DNA of 64,000 bases. Source: Pseudisothecium myosuroides. Its lineage: Eukaryota; Streptophyta; Bryopsida; Hypnales; Lembophyllaceae. The stretch lies in contig OX637296.1 in assembly GCA_951799445.1 (NCBI GenBank), forward strand, positions 8,556,001-8,620,000, given 5' to 3'. A program made the position numbers and the translations under genes. Within the stretch, counting starts at the first letter, position 1. The number at the start of each line of letters is the position of its first letter. Of the stretch, positions 34,741 to 46,356 are shown one piece after another. The notes beneath the pieces are model-generated. The model was not told where the DNA came from, searched no databases, and saw only the letters and a list, made by a program, of their open reading frames with translations.

Positions 34741-36764
34741 AAAAGTTATCAAATTCTTAGATGGATAGGTTCATTCCTTGAAAAGCATTAGACATTTTTA
34801 ACCCTTAGTATCATTTTTGGATTAACCCCTAAATGTTTAACCTTATATTGCAAGGGATTAATGGATCATATTCAAAACAAATTTATTATTTGGAGGTAGG
34901 TTCCAAATAAAATTTGATGAAAAGATAAAGAAGACATCTAAATTATTGACATCTCATCAAAGTAAAATATTAGAAATATCAAACTATTTTTTTAAAGAAG
35001 GAAAAAACCATTCTCCTATCTCCAATTAGAATTATCCTAAAAGTCATGAAAGTCATATTTTATTGGACCTTAGTTTTTTTCTAATTTTAGATTGCAATTG
35101 AAAAAAATTCAATATTTTTTTGTGGAATGACAACAAGGCATGATTGTATACAATCTAATTACATTGGGTTATCTTCCTCCTAAACTGAGTTTTAGATTCT
35201 ACCCTTGCAAAAAGAAGTTAAAAGTTCTATTGTAAGTTCTATTGTACCATTCTATTCTATTAAAAGTTCTATTGTACCATTTGAGGCGCTAATTTGTGTA
35301 TTCAAATTTTCAATTTGTTTTCCTACTAATTCGATTTGCTTTTAAAGAAAAAAACACGCTTGACCATTGTTGAACAAATTACGGGCCTAATTATACCATT
35401 TCTATGCATCAATTTTCTTGATAAAAAAATAACATAAATCCTTCTTTCCATACAAAATTTACTAAATGTGATTACTATCTATGGCCTTGCAATTTTGAGA
35501 TGGAAGGCTTACCTTCAACAAAAGAGTTATGGATTATATCCTTTTCCAAATTAATGATCCTAGAATATGTCTTTAGTATCTCAAAAATATTTTCAATTTA
35601 GCACTGAGGTGTTAGACTCTAAAATATCAAGGATATGAAAGTGCCACTACGTGGTTTGCACGATCAATTGATGATGTACTTCCTCTTCAAAATGTTAACC
35701 TCTCCTTCAAAAGTATATACCTCTTGTCAAAAAAGCAATTTTCAAACATGAATTGTATTGCACTACTGTAGTAGAAAAGAGAGCCTTTTTTTTATACTAA
35801 TCTATATTACGAGAGTTTAGTCCACGTACACACCAACATAAGCTTGATACACATAGAAGCATGTGGATCCAAACTCTTGAATATAGTGTGATGTCACAAG
35901 ACCCCTCTCTACTACTAACTCCGTACTATTGTAATGTTGAAAAAACTTTGACACTTTACAATTCATGGGCAAGCTTGCATTCAAATTTTTTTCCCTTATC
36001 CTTGGTCCAACGCTCGGGAAGTTTTTTTTAGTTTCACCAGCTAAATTCCTCCAATTTCCATCCTGAACGAGTTTTTCAAGTATCGAGTCCAGTTATTTTC
36101 TTTGTATTTTTTTACCCCAAATATTAATTTTATAGATTTTTCAACCGGTTTTTCACCGATGTTTCCGAACTGCAACCAGATATTTTCCCAATTCCACCGG
36201 CTAACTTTGAACTAGCCGCCGGCGGTTTTTCCCGAACATACATCCCTGCCTCCCAAGTTCAAGAATGTGTAGTGACAATTCAATGACTTCAGTCGAGCCT
36301 CGCAGATCCAGGGCTGCATGCCTGGATCGTCACCACCGATCTTCCAACACTCCGAGTCCGCTGCTGACGTAATTTACGCCACAGGGACATCGAAACATTC
36401 ATCGACACGTTGAAACCCAAGTCCCAAATTTCTCCAACCTTTCCGAAAAAGGCTCCTGTCGCGATCTTGCCGTCGCGATCTGCCGTGCTAGAGACTCCAA
36501 TCGAGGTCGTGGAATTGTCGTCCTAGCTCAGCTTCCCTTTCTCGAATTGTTGCTTGCAACTCCCACTTGCATTTGCGATTATTTGTATATTTCTCATGCC
36601 TTCTTGTTTGAATTTCGAGTTTGAATGTTCAATTCTCCAGATCTCCAAGCACTCGCTGAATTGCATGAGCTTCGTTTTTGATTGATCGAATGCGTCAATT
36701 ACGCAATCAATACTTCATGGTCAGTGAAGAATAGTCTTTGCGGGTGGCGGAATCAAATCGAGAC
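34741..36764. other. 5' flank of the PILS gene
   Basis: Lone TTAACCC-type element ends lie at 34798 and 34831. A short direct repeat (AAAGTTCTATTGTA, three times) is at 35219-35278. GC rises after about 36230, as expected on approaching a gene; the last 400 bases probably hold the promoter and 5' UTR. An in-frame TAG at 36732 lies upstream of the PILS start. Confidence 0.4.
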
Positions 36765-39700
36765 ATGGATTCCGCTATGGCGACGACGGTCGTCGCGACG
36801 GAGGATTTGTTTACTCTCTTGAAGTATGCGGTGCTGCCGATTGCGAAGGTGTTGGTGATGTGCGCGTTGGGGTTGCTGTTAGCTAGCCGAACTGTTAACA
36901 TCCTTCCAGCGCCCTCGCGCAGGCAACTCAGCAAGGTTAGAGGCACTCCTGTTTCGTACAATTTGGAATCGTACTGGAACCCTAATTCTGTTTAGGTCTC
37001 TTTAGGTTTTCATTCTGCTGTAGTTTCCGAGTTTGTAATCTGGTATCGAATCTTCTTGGGAGCTGGAGAATTAGGGTTATGAGTTTGTAATGAATATTTT
37101 GTTATATTATACGTATTATCTAACTGTGTGCTAGTTTTTTCATGTACTAGGATAGTGCATATGATTAGAACACCTCACCCGCGGAAGCTTTGAACAAATT
37201 CGTAAAAATCTAGTATGTTGACGAGCGGTCGATCCTTGCCTTCGAAAGGGAAAAAATGGTCAAAAACCACGTGAATGGTCCTTTAAATTTTGAATTTCTG
37301 GATTATTCTGAACGTTGTTTAAGAGAGCGTCAGGTGTTTTCGTTGCTTCCAAACATTTTGCTATAGTCAGCTCAATGGTTGGCTTTTATGTTTGAGCTGT
37401 ATTATATATAGGCAGTGATTTGGTCTAGCGTTACTTAAATTTGAGTTTTCTGAATGAGGCGGTGCGTGTTTGTGTTGCAGCTGGTATTTTCTCTTTTTCT
37501 TCCCTGCTTGATTTTTACTCAATTAGGGAAAGCCGTGACTGTGGAGAAGATTTTGGAATGGTGAGTTGCGATTGAATACTCCGGATTTAGCTCGCTTCAG
37601 CGAGATGCTTATGTTCAACAGCCGCAGATTTGGATTCAAAACTAAAGCATGAGTTATTAGACAGCGTTCAATTTCTTTGAGCGTATTTGCAGGAATGATA
37701 ATTTGTGCGTTGCTGCTTTGTTTGTAAGTGTTCTTTTCACGAATCTGTGACACTTTTTCAGCTTCAGATTAGGGAAGATCTCATAAGTTTGCATTTGTGG
37801 TTGTCTAGGTGGTTCATTCCAGTGAACGTCGTAGTAGCGTCTACTTTCGGCTGCCTTGTGGGCTATGCCGTGGCTTTACTGATCAAGCCACCCCCCGAAT
37901 TTTTCAACTTCACAGTGGTCTTTATAGGGATCGGTACGCTGCTTGTCCATCTTTGATTTCATGCGCGGCGATTACTTTCTTGTTCAATTAAGAAAATGCA
38001 ATTCCACTTGTGCATGACGAGATAGCATTATTTTTGTTTCTGTTTGAAGGGATTCTTGATGTTCTGCAGGCTACCGCTGGTATCAATCCATTCTTAAATA
38101 TTTCGTGTCCTTGATTTTTCATAAGGGTTAAGAGCAGACTGAATGCGTGTGGCGAGGATTGGTTAGAGGTTTACAACAGTCGAACTTTAATTACGTAATG
38201 AAGGATGTCTCCGTGCATTTCTGGAACAGGAAATATCGGCAATATTCCGCTAGTAATAGTAGGCGCTATTTGTCGAGAAAAAGGGAATCCATTTGAAGAT
38301 CCGGAAACGTGCAACACGAATGGCGTGGCTTATATCTCCTTTGGCCAGTGGGTATGATTCTTTTTGCCTGATGATTCAATCTGGCCTCATTTTTTAACCC
38401 CAAAGTGCTCAATCTGGAAGTCCATTTTTGAAGCTAATAGTCCATTATAGTAGCTTCCAAATCACAAATGTGATTCATTTCAACTCCTGTAGATGTGGAA
38501 GTGGTCATTTGGGGGGCACGTAGGGATTATGCTTTCCTTGCGCTGCCGTTTTGAGAGTGGTGTAGAGAGAATTTAACTGAAACACTGGAACTTGTTATGG
38601 TTTGAAGGTGGGGGCAGTCATCGTGTACACATACGTGTACAGCATGTTGGCACCGCCCTTGAGGCCCAAGGAGCTTGCCCCTTCCACCTCCTCAACCGAC
38701 CTTGTGGGGGTTCCAACAGCTGAGACGGCTCATGGAATTGATGAGAACGATTCTGAAACGGAGGAGACTGCTGTTTCCATCCCCTTGGTTTCCCCTGAAG
38801 CTCTCCCTGCAACACCACCACAGGTGCGCTACTAATATGGTCAGCGTTGAAACTCATTCACTAGGTTCGATCAGCTGGATATGTTGGATATTTTAATGAT
38901 TGCAGAAGTCATTACTTCTTGAGTTTGATTTGTTTTCTGATGTCATAATGAATTAAGACCTAATATGCCTGCACCTTCTTCACTGAACGCAGTATTTCTG
39001 TCAGTTCTGGCATACTAGTTTCTCCTGTTTAAGCACTACAAAAGAATTTCGAATTGGTCCTCATGTTTTCGTGAACTCTTTTGAGTAGGTCATATGTGGG
39101 ATTTTTTTTGTCCAATTTTATTTATTTATGGACCAACACATGCAATTTTCTGGGATAAACAATTTGGTTCCATCTGACTTATGCTTTTTACAATAGTATC
39201 AATCAAGTTAGTCACTTGCAAACCATAATTCCTTGGTTCTTTAGGGGTTAAGGTCACTGAATCAAGCTAGAAGGTAGCATTGTAAAGTAAGAAAGCTTGA
39301 GAGTATTGTTGGCTGCGAGCAGGGTTTGGCACTGGTGAGGGTCTGGTTATCACACGGAAGAATCCGGGACATCATGCAACCTCCAGTTGTGGCTTCTGTA
39401 AGTATCAGACTGCTAGTCGATTCTCTCTTTGAGTGTTCAATCTGTTCTGGCGTTAAGTCACTGCAGTATCTACTGAGACCTCACTTGACCCGAGGACCTA
39501 GTCTAGCGATGGCGTGAGGGTTCAGGCTAGACCCCAGTTGGATTGCAGTCTTTGAAGCTTGGCAGATTTTACATACATCGACCGTTTCATATCATAGGCT
39601 AATTTCAGTGGCTTAAGTTGTCATAATTTGTATAGAGATGATTGAAGTACCTGGTTGATAGTCAGCTCCTTTGCTGACGCTAATCACGGTCTTCGTTTAT

Positions 39701-40612
39701 CTTCTTGTGCAGTTTCTTGCACTTCTATTTGGATGCGTTCCATTGTTGAGGAGTGTCATCTTCACGGAGCACTCATTCCTCTATTTTTTGTTTGACAGTC
39801 TCAATATTCTTGGGTGGGTACCGATCATCACGTGCCTTTATATTTTTTTTCTCGCGTTTAATTGAATTTCCGACTTGGATACGCTGTTCTTCTTTTGTAT
39901 ACAGGAAAGAGGCTTTTGATTTAATTTTCCTGATATTTTGCAGAGGTGCGACGGTACCATGTATCATGCTTGTACTGGGTGGCAACTTAGTTGGAGGTAC
40001 ATCCACCTCAGCCTTTGTGTTGCGTTCCTTCAGTTAATATTTTTTTGCATGCTTTCAAAGCAGTCCTCTTTGACTTTTGCTTGGGGACTTCATGTTAAGG
40101 TAACACAAAGAATATCACCGCATGCAACTCTTTGTGCTAGCCAGCTCTTGAACATTTGGAAGTGTATCATGTTGCAGGGGCGGGAGCTTCAAAGCTTGGA
40201 CTGCGCACGACTGTAGCCATCGTTGTCACTCGACTCCTCGTAATACCGCCCATTGGGATTGCCACCGTCCTAACAGCTGAGAAAATGGGGTTTCTTCCTG
40301 AAGGAAACAAAGTGTTCAAATTTGTGTTGCTGCTTCAACATACGATGCCGAGCTCAATCCTTGCTGGTAGTTTCTTCTCTTCCTTGTGTATATCCTTCGT
40401 TGTGATTGTGGAGAAGAGCATTCGCAAATTGTATTGTCATTACAGATGTTGTCTTGCATCAGAAGCTGACTCTAATTATTTTTGCAGGAGCCGTGACTAA
40501 TTTACGGGGCCATGCTGAGAAAGAAGCATCAGCAATTCTATTTTATGAGCACATACTCGCAGTTCTCTCAATGGCAGGCTGGCTTGTCTTATACATTAAC
40601 GTTCTATTTTGA
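36765..40612 (+). CDS. PILS: PIN-LIKES (PILS) auxin efflux carrier family protein
   Basis: Ten exons: 36765-36935, 37481-37560, 37809-37933, 38230-38351, 38608-38823, 39323-39397, 39713-39813, 39944-39996, 40178-40366, 40488-40612. All introns are GT-AG and every phase fits, giving 418 aa (family about 390-460). The start ATG (GACATGG) follows an in-frame TAG. The family pattern is clear: an N-terminal hydrophobic half with EWWFIPVN, KPPPEFF and GNIGNIPLVIVGAIC, a short hydrophilic acidic loop (exon 5, about residues 180-238), and a C-terminal half with VPCIMLVLGGNL, GFLPEG and FKFVLLLQHTMPSS. PILS proteins sit in the ER membrane and are thought to move auxin from cytosol to ER, lowering nuclear auxin signalling. 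The loop is much shorter than in canonical PIN proteins. No sign of damage. Confidence 0.95.
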
Positions 40613-41974
40613 GGTGTCTGAAGACTGCCTACTTCACAACTAAAACTTGAGCGAGACAAGGTATGATTCAGAGCAGATTCTGCTGATAGGATTATAAATA
40701 ATTCCTGCAAACAATAGTAATAACGGCATTCTAGTTTCAAAGTATTCTGGGGATGCTATCAGAAGCCAGATCACGAAGATACAAAGTTTGAGTTGCTGGG
40801 GGAGGCATTAGCTATGCAGAGATAATGCATCAAATGTGCACCAGTTTAGCCATCACCATCTGTGGTCCAGGAGTTTCGCATACTTTGATTTATTCACCTA
40901 ACTCTGAAGCTCAAGTCAACTAGTTGGGTGAATCATAAGTTTTTTTGGGTCACGTATGTGATTTTTTATTGCACAGAAGATTATGTACATTTGTTGGAAA
41001 GATTATTGTGCATTATTTCACTCAGCAGAATTAGGTAGTAAATATTATGTAAGAGCCTGGGCATTTACTTGTTGAAAGGTCTCTCCTCAAGAGACCGTTA
41101 TTGTATTGTGTTGTTGAATTTTGCTCATTGTTTATCAATATTTTCAGAGAATCAGATTGCTGAGACTATTTGAAAGATTACAAAAGAGTAGCAGATAGGT
41201 AATACGGAGTATTTTTTATGGACTAGGTCACCATACAGTGGCAAGAGCCGGGAGGCTCAAGCAAGTTATTGGACATAACTGGTTGTCGTGCAAGCAATTG
41301 TGAATGTCTAGAGCTCATGGTTGATTGGACAAACATTCTTGAATAAGAAGAACTGGGTATCCTTTCTATCACTGTAACAAGGATATATTCGTGTTACATA
41401 AGCATGATTTGGGGAAAGTCTTTCATTCAAGAATTTTGTAGTGAGGGCTTCAAGTGATGATGAGATGGGTCCATCGGTGATAATTTGGTCAATAGTGAGT
41501 GACATGTTGACACTTGTATGGTTCCAATTTTCCTTGGATGACAAGGCTTCCCTTAACAATTGTTTTAAGAGAATGCATACCTTAACTATAGTTAGGACCA
41601 CAATGTGCAGAAACCAAAGGTAACTTTGGTAGACAATTTGAGTGGTTGTCAATTAGAGGGCTTACAATAAGTAGATTGAATATGTAATATAACCCTCTCC
41701 AATTTGTCCAACCAAAATGAAACATCTTTAATGAGAGTACGTAGGAGAATCTCTTATCTTGATGTTGAGACTACAATGGATTGTAAAATATAAAGGAAGA
41801 TTTTTGTTTTGTCAACTTGCAAACCATATGATTGCCTCGAGGGGTGCAGTAAGCGGTAGAAGTATAAAGATACATGTGATAAAATGTAGGGTGCCAAAAA
41901 AACATTGGAGCTAAAAATTTTAATTTGATTTTATATACTATAGAGTATATAAAATAGCATTGGATGTGTTTTAA
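40613..41974. other. 3' flank of PILS and intergenic DNA
   Basis: Presumed 3' UTR followed by non-coding DNA. No further gene recognised. Confidence 0.4.
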
Positions 41975-42196
41975 CCCTGTAAGGACGCGGGGGGTGACCC
42001 TGGAAATCATGCATTGTATAATCGTGAGAGTCATTGGAATAAAAAAATCCAAAAGTACTCATTGGAAGTCAAGCTACTGTAGATGTTCTCCACTTTCCAC
42101 AAAAAACTCCAAGGATGAATAGTTGTAGTTCTGTCCTACATTGGAGAATCCCTTGTCATTCGTCGGACACTTATGGTCCACGGCGTCCTTACTGGG
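41975..42196. mobile_element. 222-base TTAA-flanked MITE, copy 2
   Basis: TTAA at 41971-41974 and 42197-42200. The ends are CCCTGTAAGGACGC and, reverse-complemented, CCCAGTAAGGACGC. Near-identical to 20392-20613 and in the same orientation. A few transitions separate the two (for example GTATAACCG against GTATAATCG). Confidence 0.75.
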
Positions 42197-42200
42197 TTAA

Positions 42201-43948
42201 CTACTATAGGGTGTTCAATAATGGGTTCCATTAGCAAAAAAATAAACTTAAGATACCCCCTCTTATATTAATTTTGTAGGTCAGATTTCTTAACTAACGT
42301 TGCTTTGTGAGTTGGTCTAGTTGTCAGTGATTAATTAGGCTGTTGCAGGAGCAGAACTGTAGCCAATCAGTATGTCGTTGGATCACACTGACCCAACAAA
42401 GTGTGTGATGTTAGGATTTTAGCAAAGGTACTCTTTCCTTTAGCTCTTACAATCGGTCTCTTTATTGAAATCTTACATTTCTAGAGTTTCGAGTGATGTT
42501 GCAATAGCCCCTAAACCATCTTGTTTGAATGTTGATGCTGTTGTTTATATTATACATGCACTAATGCTCTATTCTTGTGTTTGTTGCGCAGTTGGTGGGC
42601 TTAGGGTCTGTTTTGCAAACATTATATTACGATTCCCCTACGGGATATACATACACTTGCATTTTTTGAACTTTTGTAACCATAGTTTTATAAAAGTTAT
42701 GGTGTACATAGGCCGGCATTCATTGTTAGAACTTAGAACATTACCATTTTTTTCTATCGTCATAACTTCCTCAAAACATTGTTTGCACATTTCATATTTA
42801 GATTGTGTTCATGAACACATTATATATATATTTGATTCTACATTGATAATCATTGGTAATGTCTTGTTCGTCTTTGTTTCAGTTTCAATCATGCATGTAT
42901 ATGTTCATTACATTAAGGCAATATGTTTAAGAAATTGAACTAGAAATTCTACACCAAGTTTCCTAAATCCAAGTAGTAAGTAGGTGGAAAAAAATATGGA
43001 GTATAACAAAATATTCACTAACACTCAGTAGTGAATAGTGTCAAAGAAATATGGAATGCAAAAAAAAAAATAATTTAGGAAAAGAATGTAGTGGAAAAAA
43101 ATTTGCATAGTAAAATAGCATACCAAAAATTCATGGCAATTGGAAATTAAAATTAATGAATGCCCCCTAAATAATACACTAGATTAGAAAATTATATAAT
43201 CATAGAGTGCAAAATAATCTACACACCAAAAATAATACCTCTTTAATTACCCGGTTTTTGCACGTGTATGCTTATTTTTTTCAAAGACTGCACCTCCCGA
43301 GATGATTGCCAAGGTTTGTCCAAATTTTTGACTTCAACTGCAAATATTTGTTATTTGTTGTCAAGTCCAAATGTGTTATTCTAATATTTAAGATCTAATC
43401 TCCAGGTACTAGCTATCTTTGGGTATGAATCTTAGATCTTCTGGATGTATAATATAGAAGTTATGGCCAAAAAGTACCCTCCTAGTAGCATCGGATGGAA
43501 ATGAGGACGAGCTTTTTTGCAATCACCCTAAAATGATTTCATTTTAAATCTAAAATCACATCAAATAGAACGATTCTTGATTGCTGATAAAAAGATATGT
43601 CACATTCTTAAAATTATTCCCATCTTGGGTTAAAGTGTACAATTTCTATCATCCAAAAAAACATAGTTTTCAAATATGATTTTTAAAGTTATATTTTTGA
43701 CACAAGATTCTCAGGCTCAAAGTCATGCACAACTAATGATGTCATACATAGCATTGAAGGTAGGAGGTCCATAAAGCGCCCATTTAAGAGCTAAAACTGA
43801 ATTTTGGGGAGGTGAAATTCATCATAAGATATTTTTTAGTAAATTTTTCTTGAAAGACTAGTGAAATTGGCATCTAACCCAAGTCGTTTCATATATTTTG
43901 GAGCTTTCAATTGTAAAATTAGTTATGAATTTTTGAAGTTGAAATGGC
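42201..43948. other. AT-rich intergenic DNA
   Basis: A 157-codon open frame at 42465-42938 is rich in Ile, His, Tyr and Cys with no family resemblance and appears to be chance. DNA from about 43750 to 43948 matches, inverted, sequence at 19990-20090 and 21100-21150. Confidence 0.4.
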
Positions 43949-44067
43949 ATAGGGCTCTAAAATCACCCATCTCCTCAGATGTACACTATTTAAACATTGT
44001 TGGTACAACAAAAAAGAAACATGTACAAATAGTGTACATTTGAGAAGGAGGGCAATTTTAGAGCCTA
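43949..44067. repeat. foldback element, copy 2
   Basis: The left arm begins ATAGGGCTCTAAAATCACCC; the right arm ends GGCAATTTTAGAGCCTAAG. Both enclose GTACACTATTT and ACAAATAGTGTAC inverted phrases. Same fold and related sequence as 19869-19990. Confidence 0.55.
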
Positions 44068-44207
44068 AGTACTCTTTAAGAACCTCCTATTTTGATATTT
44101 AACTCAATGATGTCTATACAACATTGAAAAAGGTGCACAATTGCAAATAGATGAAAAACATTTGTTTTTTAGTATGGAAAAAGACTATTCAACCATCTAA
44201 AGGACAC

Positions 44208-44335
44208 TTTTAAAGTATGTTCACACTTGGTGTTAGAGGTGATGTTTGCAATGTGAATTCGGTTTAGAAGTAGGTTTACTAAGATCCTCAGTAAAATCAC
44301 TTTTAACATCAAATGTGAACATACCTTTAAGGTAG
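44208..44335. mobile_element. short inverted-repeat element
   Basis: The left arm AGTATGTTCACACTTGGTGT and the reverse-complemented right arm AGGTATGTTCACATTTGATG match over about 30 bases, with about 60 bases between. It has the size and shape of a MITE. The target duplication is unclear. Confidence 0.5.
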
Positions 44336-44603
44336 GTACCTCCAAATGTGCCACTAATCCTAAACTGCTATCTTTACTTTGTGTACATCTTCAAATTCAA
44401 TTATGTACCTATGTGGAAGAAACCATTTTAGAACGAAACTTTGTTCCTTAATTACTTTTGCATACAATATCCAAATGTCACGTTCTCTGGTGCATTGGAA
44501 CCTCCTTTCACTTGTTGATAAGAACATATGAAAATTTAATCAATCTAATAATAGTAGCTAGGTTCAGTAGCAAAAAGTGGTCATTTGGGAGGTACCCACC
44601 CTA

Positions 44604-44923
44604 GAGCAAGCTCAATGCAATGACAAGCGGAGGCCCCACAAACCACCACAAAATAGCTATTTTTAATTTTCATCAGAATCTCTTGCACTTTCCAGCCTCA
44701 GGGCTTTGGGGGGTGTTCGGACTTTTTGGGTGCGTCAGAGAATCAGAGCTTCCGTGCTCAGCAAATTGCTTCTAAATGCCGAGCAGGGCCTCTTATTTGC
44801 TGAGCACTAGAAAATGCAGTTGACTAGAGCGGCTGCATTGGTGACCAATTATTTCGAGAAGCACATTACAAACACCGTTGGCACCATTCCCGTGCTTGCT
44901 CCAGTGTTGCATTGGAGCTGCTC
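44604..44923. mobile_element. Harbinger-like MITE candidate
   Basis: The left end is GAGCAAGCTCAATGCAA; the right end, reverse-complemented, is GAGCAGCTCCAATGCAA. Flanking triplets are CTA and TTA, one base off a perfect duplication. A further end of the same style (GAGCATCTCCAGTGG, reversed) lies at about 44959-44973, so two related elements may be nested. Confidence 0.45.
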
Positions 44924-44973
44924 TTAGTCCTTTGTATCCTTACAGGGCTAAAAACCACTGGAGATGCTCTCAT

Positions 44974-46356
44974 GAATTCAAAGTTGGGACAACGCAGAGG
45001 TGAAAGGTGAGCAGACCATTCTGATTGCAAAGTGGAACAAATTGCTATGGATTCCACGTAAAACCGTCGTCGTCGTCGTCTCTTGGAGCTTCATTGTCAG
45101 CAGGGCTCCTTCGTAAGATTCTCGCCTCCCCGATTGCAATAGCAGCCATAGCTGTCTGTCACCCGTGACGCTTCGGAGCCATGAACTCTCCCCCCAACAA
45201 GGTCCTCTTTCTCTAACATTTTGCTGAAAACCTCTGGAATCTTCCTATTCGGTACAGAGGGGACGTTTAGGTTTATAGAAATTCCAGGTTGAGCTAGGGG
45301 TGCATTCAATTTGTGGAAGGGATCGTGAATCATTTCAGGTCGGATTGCACACGAGAAGCTTACATTTCTGATTTCTCAGCTCCTGAGTGCTTCCAGAGGT
45401 ACTCAGACCTTGCGGAGAGGAATTTAGGGTTTAAGACCGCAATGAGAATGCGAGGGTGTAAATTTTTTGCTGCTGAATTGTGTTTGGACAATGTATTCTT
45501 TGAAGAGCAATGTGGTCGTACTGACGCTGCTTTAGTAGTGCAGATTATTTTTTGTTTTAAATTCGAGCTGTTTGTAGGCTGTTTTGGGGAATTTGAATCT
45601 TGTCCAGCTTTAGAAATTATTTTACGCTCCTCAGCCTCATTGACGCTTTTCAGATTCTCAGTCTCCCGCATTCTGCTGTTTTAATGTCATTATTTGAGTA
45701 TCATGAGGGACTTTAGATCGAATTGGTTATCCTCTCTTTGCGTCAGGGTTTAAGAACTAGGGTTTAGCATCAACAAACTAAGGTAACTACGCCGATTTTG
45801 GTCCGAATGGGCATCTGAGCATGGTTTCTATTGTAAGACCAAATAAATTTTGTTGGATCTTGAATGGAATTGAAAGAAGATTCCAGTGGACTTTACCATA
45901 TATTTTTGGACACCGTATGAATTTTCAGAGACAATAGTTTACCAGAAAGCGATCCTATACTCATGTTCAGAGTGCATTCTTGTAATTAATATTTTGCCTA
46001 CTTTTTTGGCACAAATATTAAGGTTCCCTTTCGGCAAAGGGTTACAATTAGGTTTACTTACACTTTTGTGTCTCGATGTACAGATCTCAACTTGGAATTG
46101 GATCATGAAGTTGGGAAGCGCTGAAAATATGTGGCTTTGGGACGGAGTCCACGTAATGCTGAGCCAAAGCCTGGAAAGGGCGAATGGAAATGGCTAAGGT
46201 TTTCCGAGCTACCTTGATGCAGAGTCCAGTGCTTAGTCTGAAGGTCTGCAGTATTGCAGAGAATTTTGTACCTTGTTGTAGGTGAGGGGTTTAGGGTTGC
46301 AGACATGATCTGCCTGTGAGTTAATAGAAATCGGCTATACACTCTAGCCAACAATT
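44974..46356. other. 5' flank of the PPR gene
   Basis: GC is closer to genic DNA. Frames on both strands (45097-45333 minus, 45313-45684 plus) have no family resemblance. They may be part of a spliced 5' UTR of the PPR gene. An in-frame TAG at 46345 shows the PPR start is downstream. Confidence 0.35.

Noticed and set aside
38394..39250. TTAACCCC at 38394 and GGGGTTAA at 39243, as a possible TTAA element spanning PILS exon 5
   Set aside because: Exon 5 carries conserved PILS sequence (VGAVIVYTYVYSM), so it is ancestral. The ends match only over the first few bases; more likely one lone end in intron 5 and a coincidence in intron 4.
42465..42938. 157-codon open frame
   Set aside because: AT-rich sequence with biased composition (Ile, His, Cys, Tyr) and no recognisable domain; probably chance.
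45097..45684. Overlapping 78- and 123-codon frames upstream of the PPR gene
   Set aside because: No family resemblance; better explained as 5' UTR or intergenic DNA of the PPR gene.
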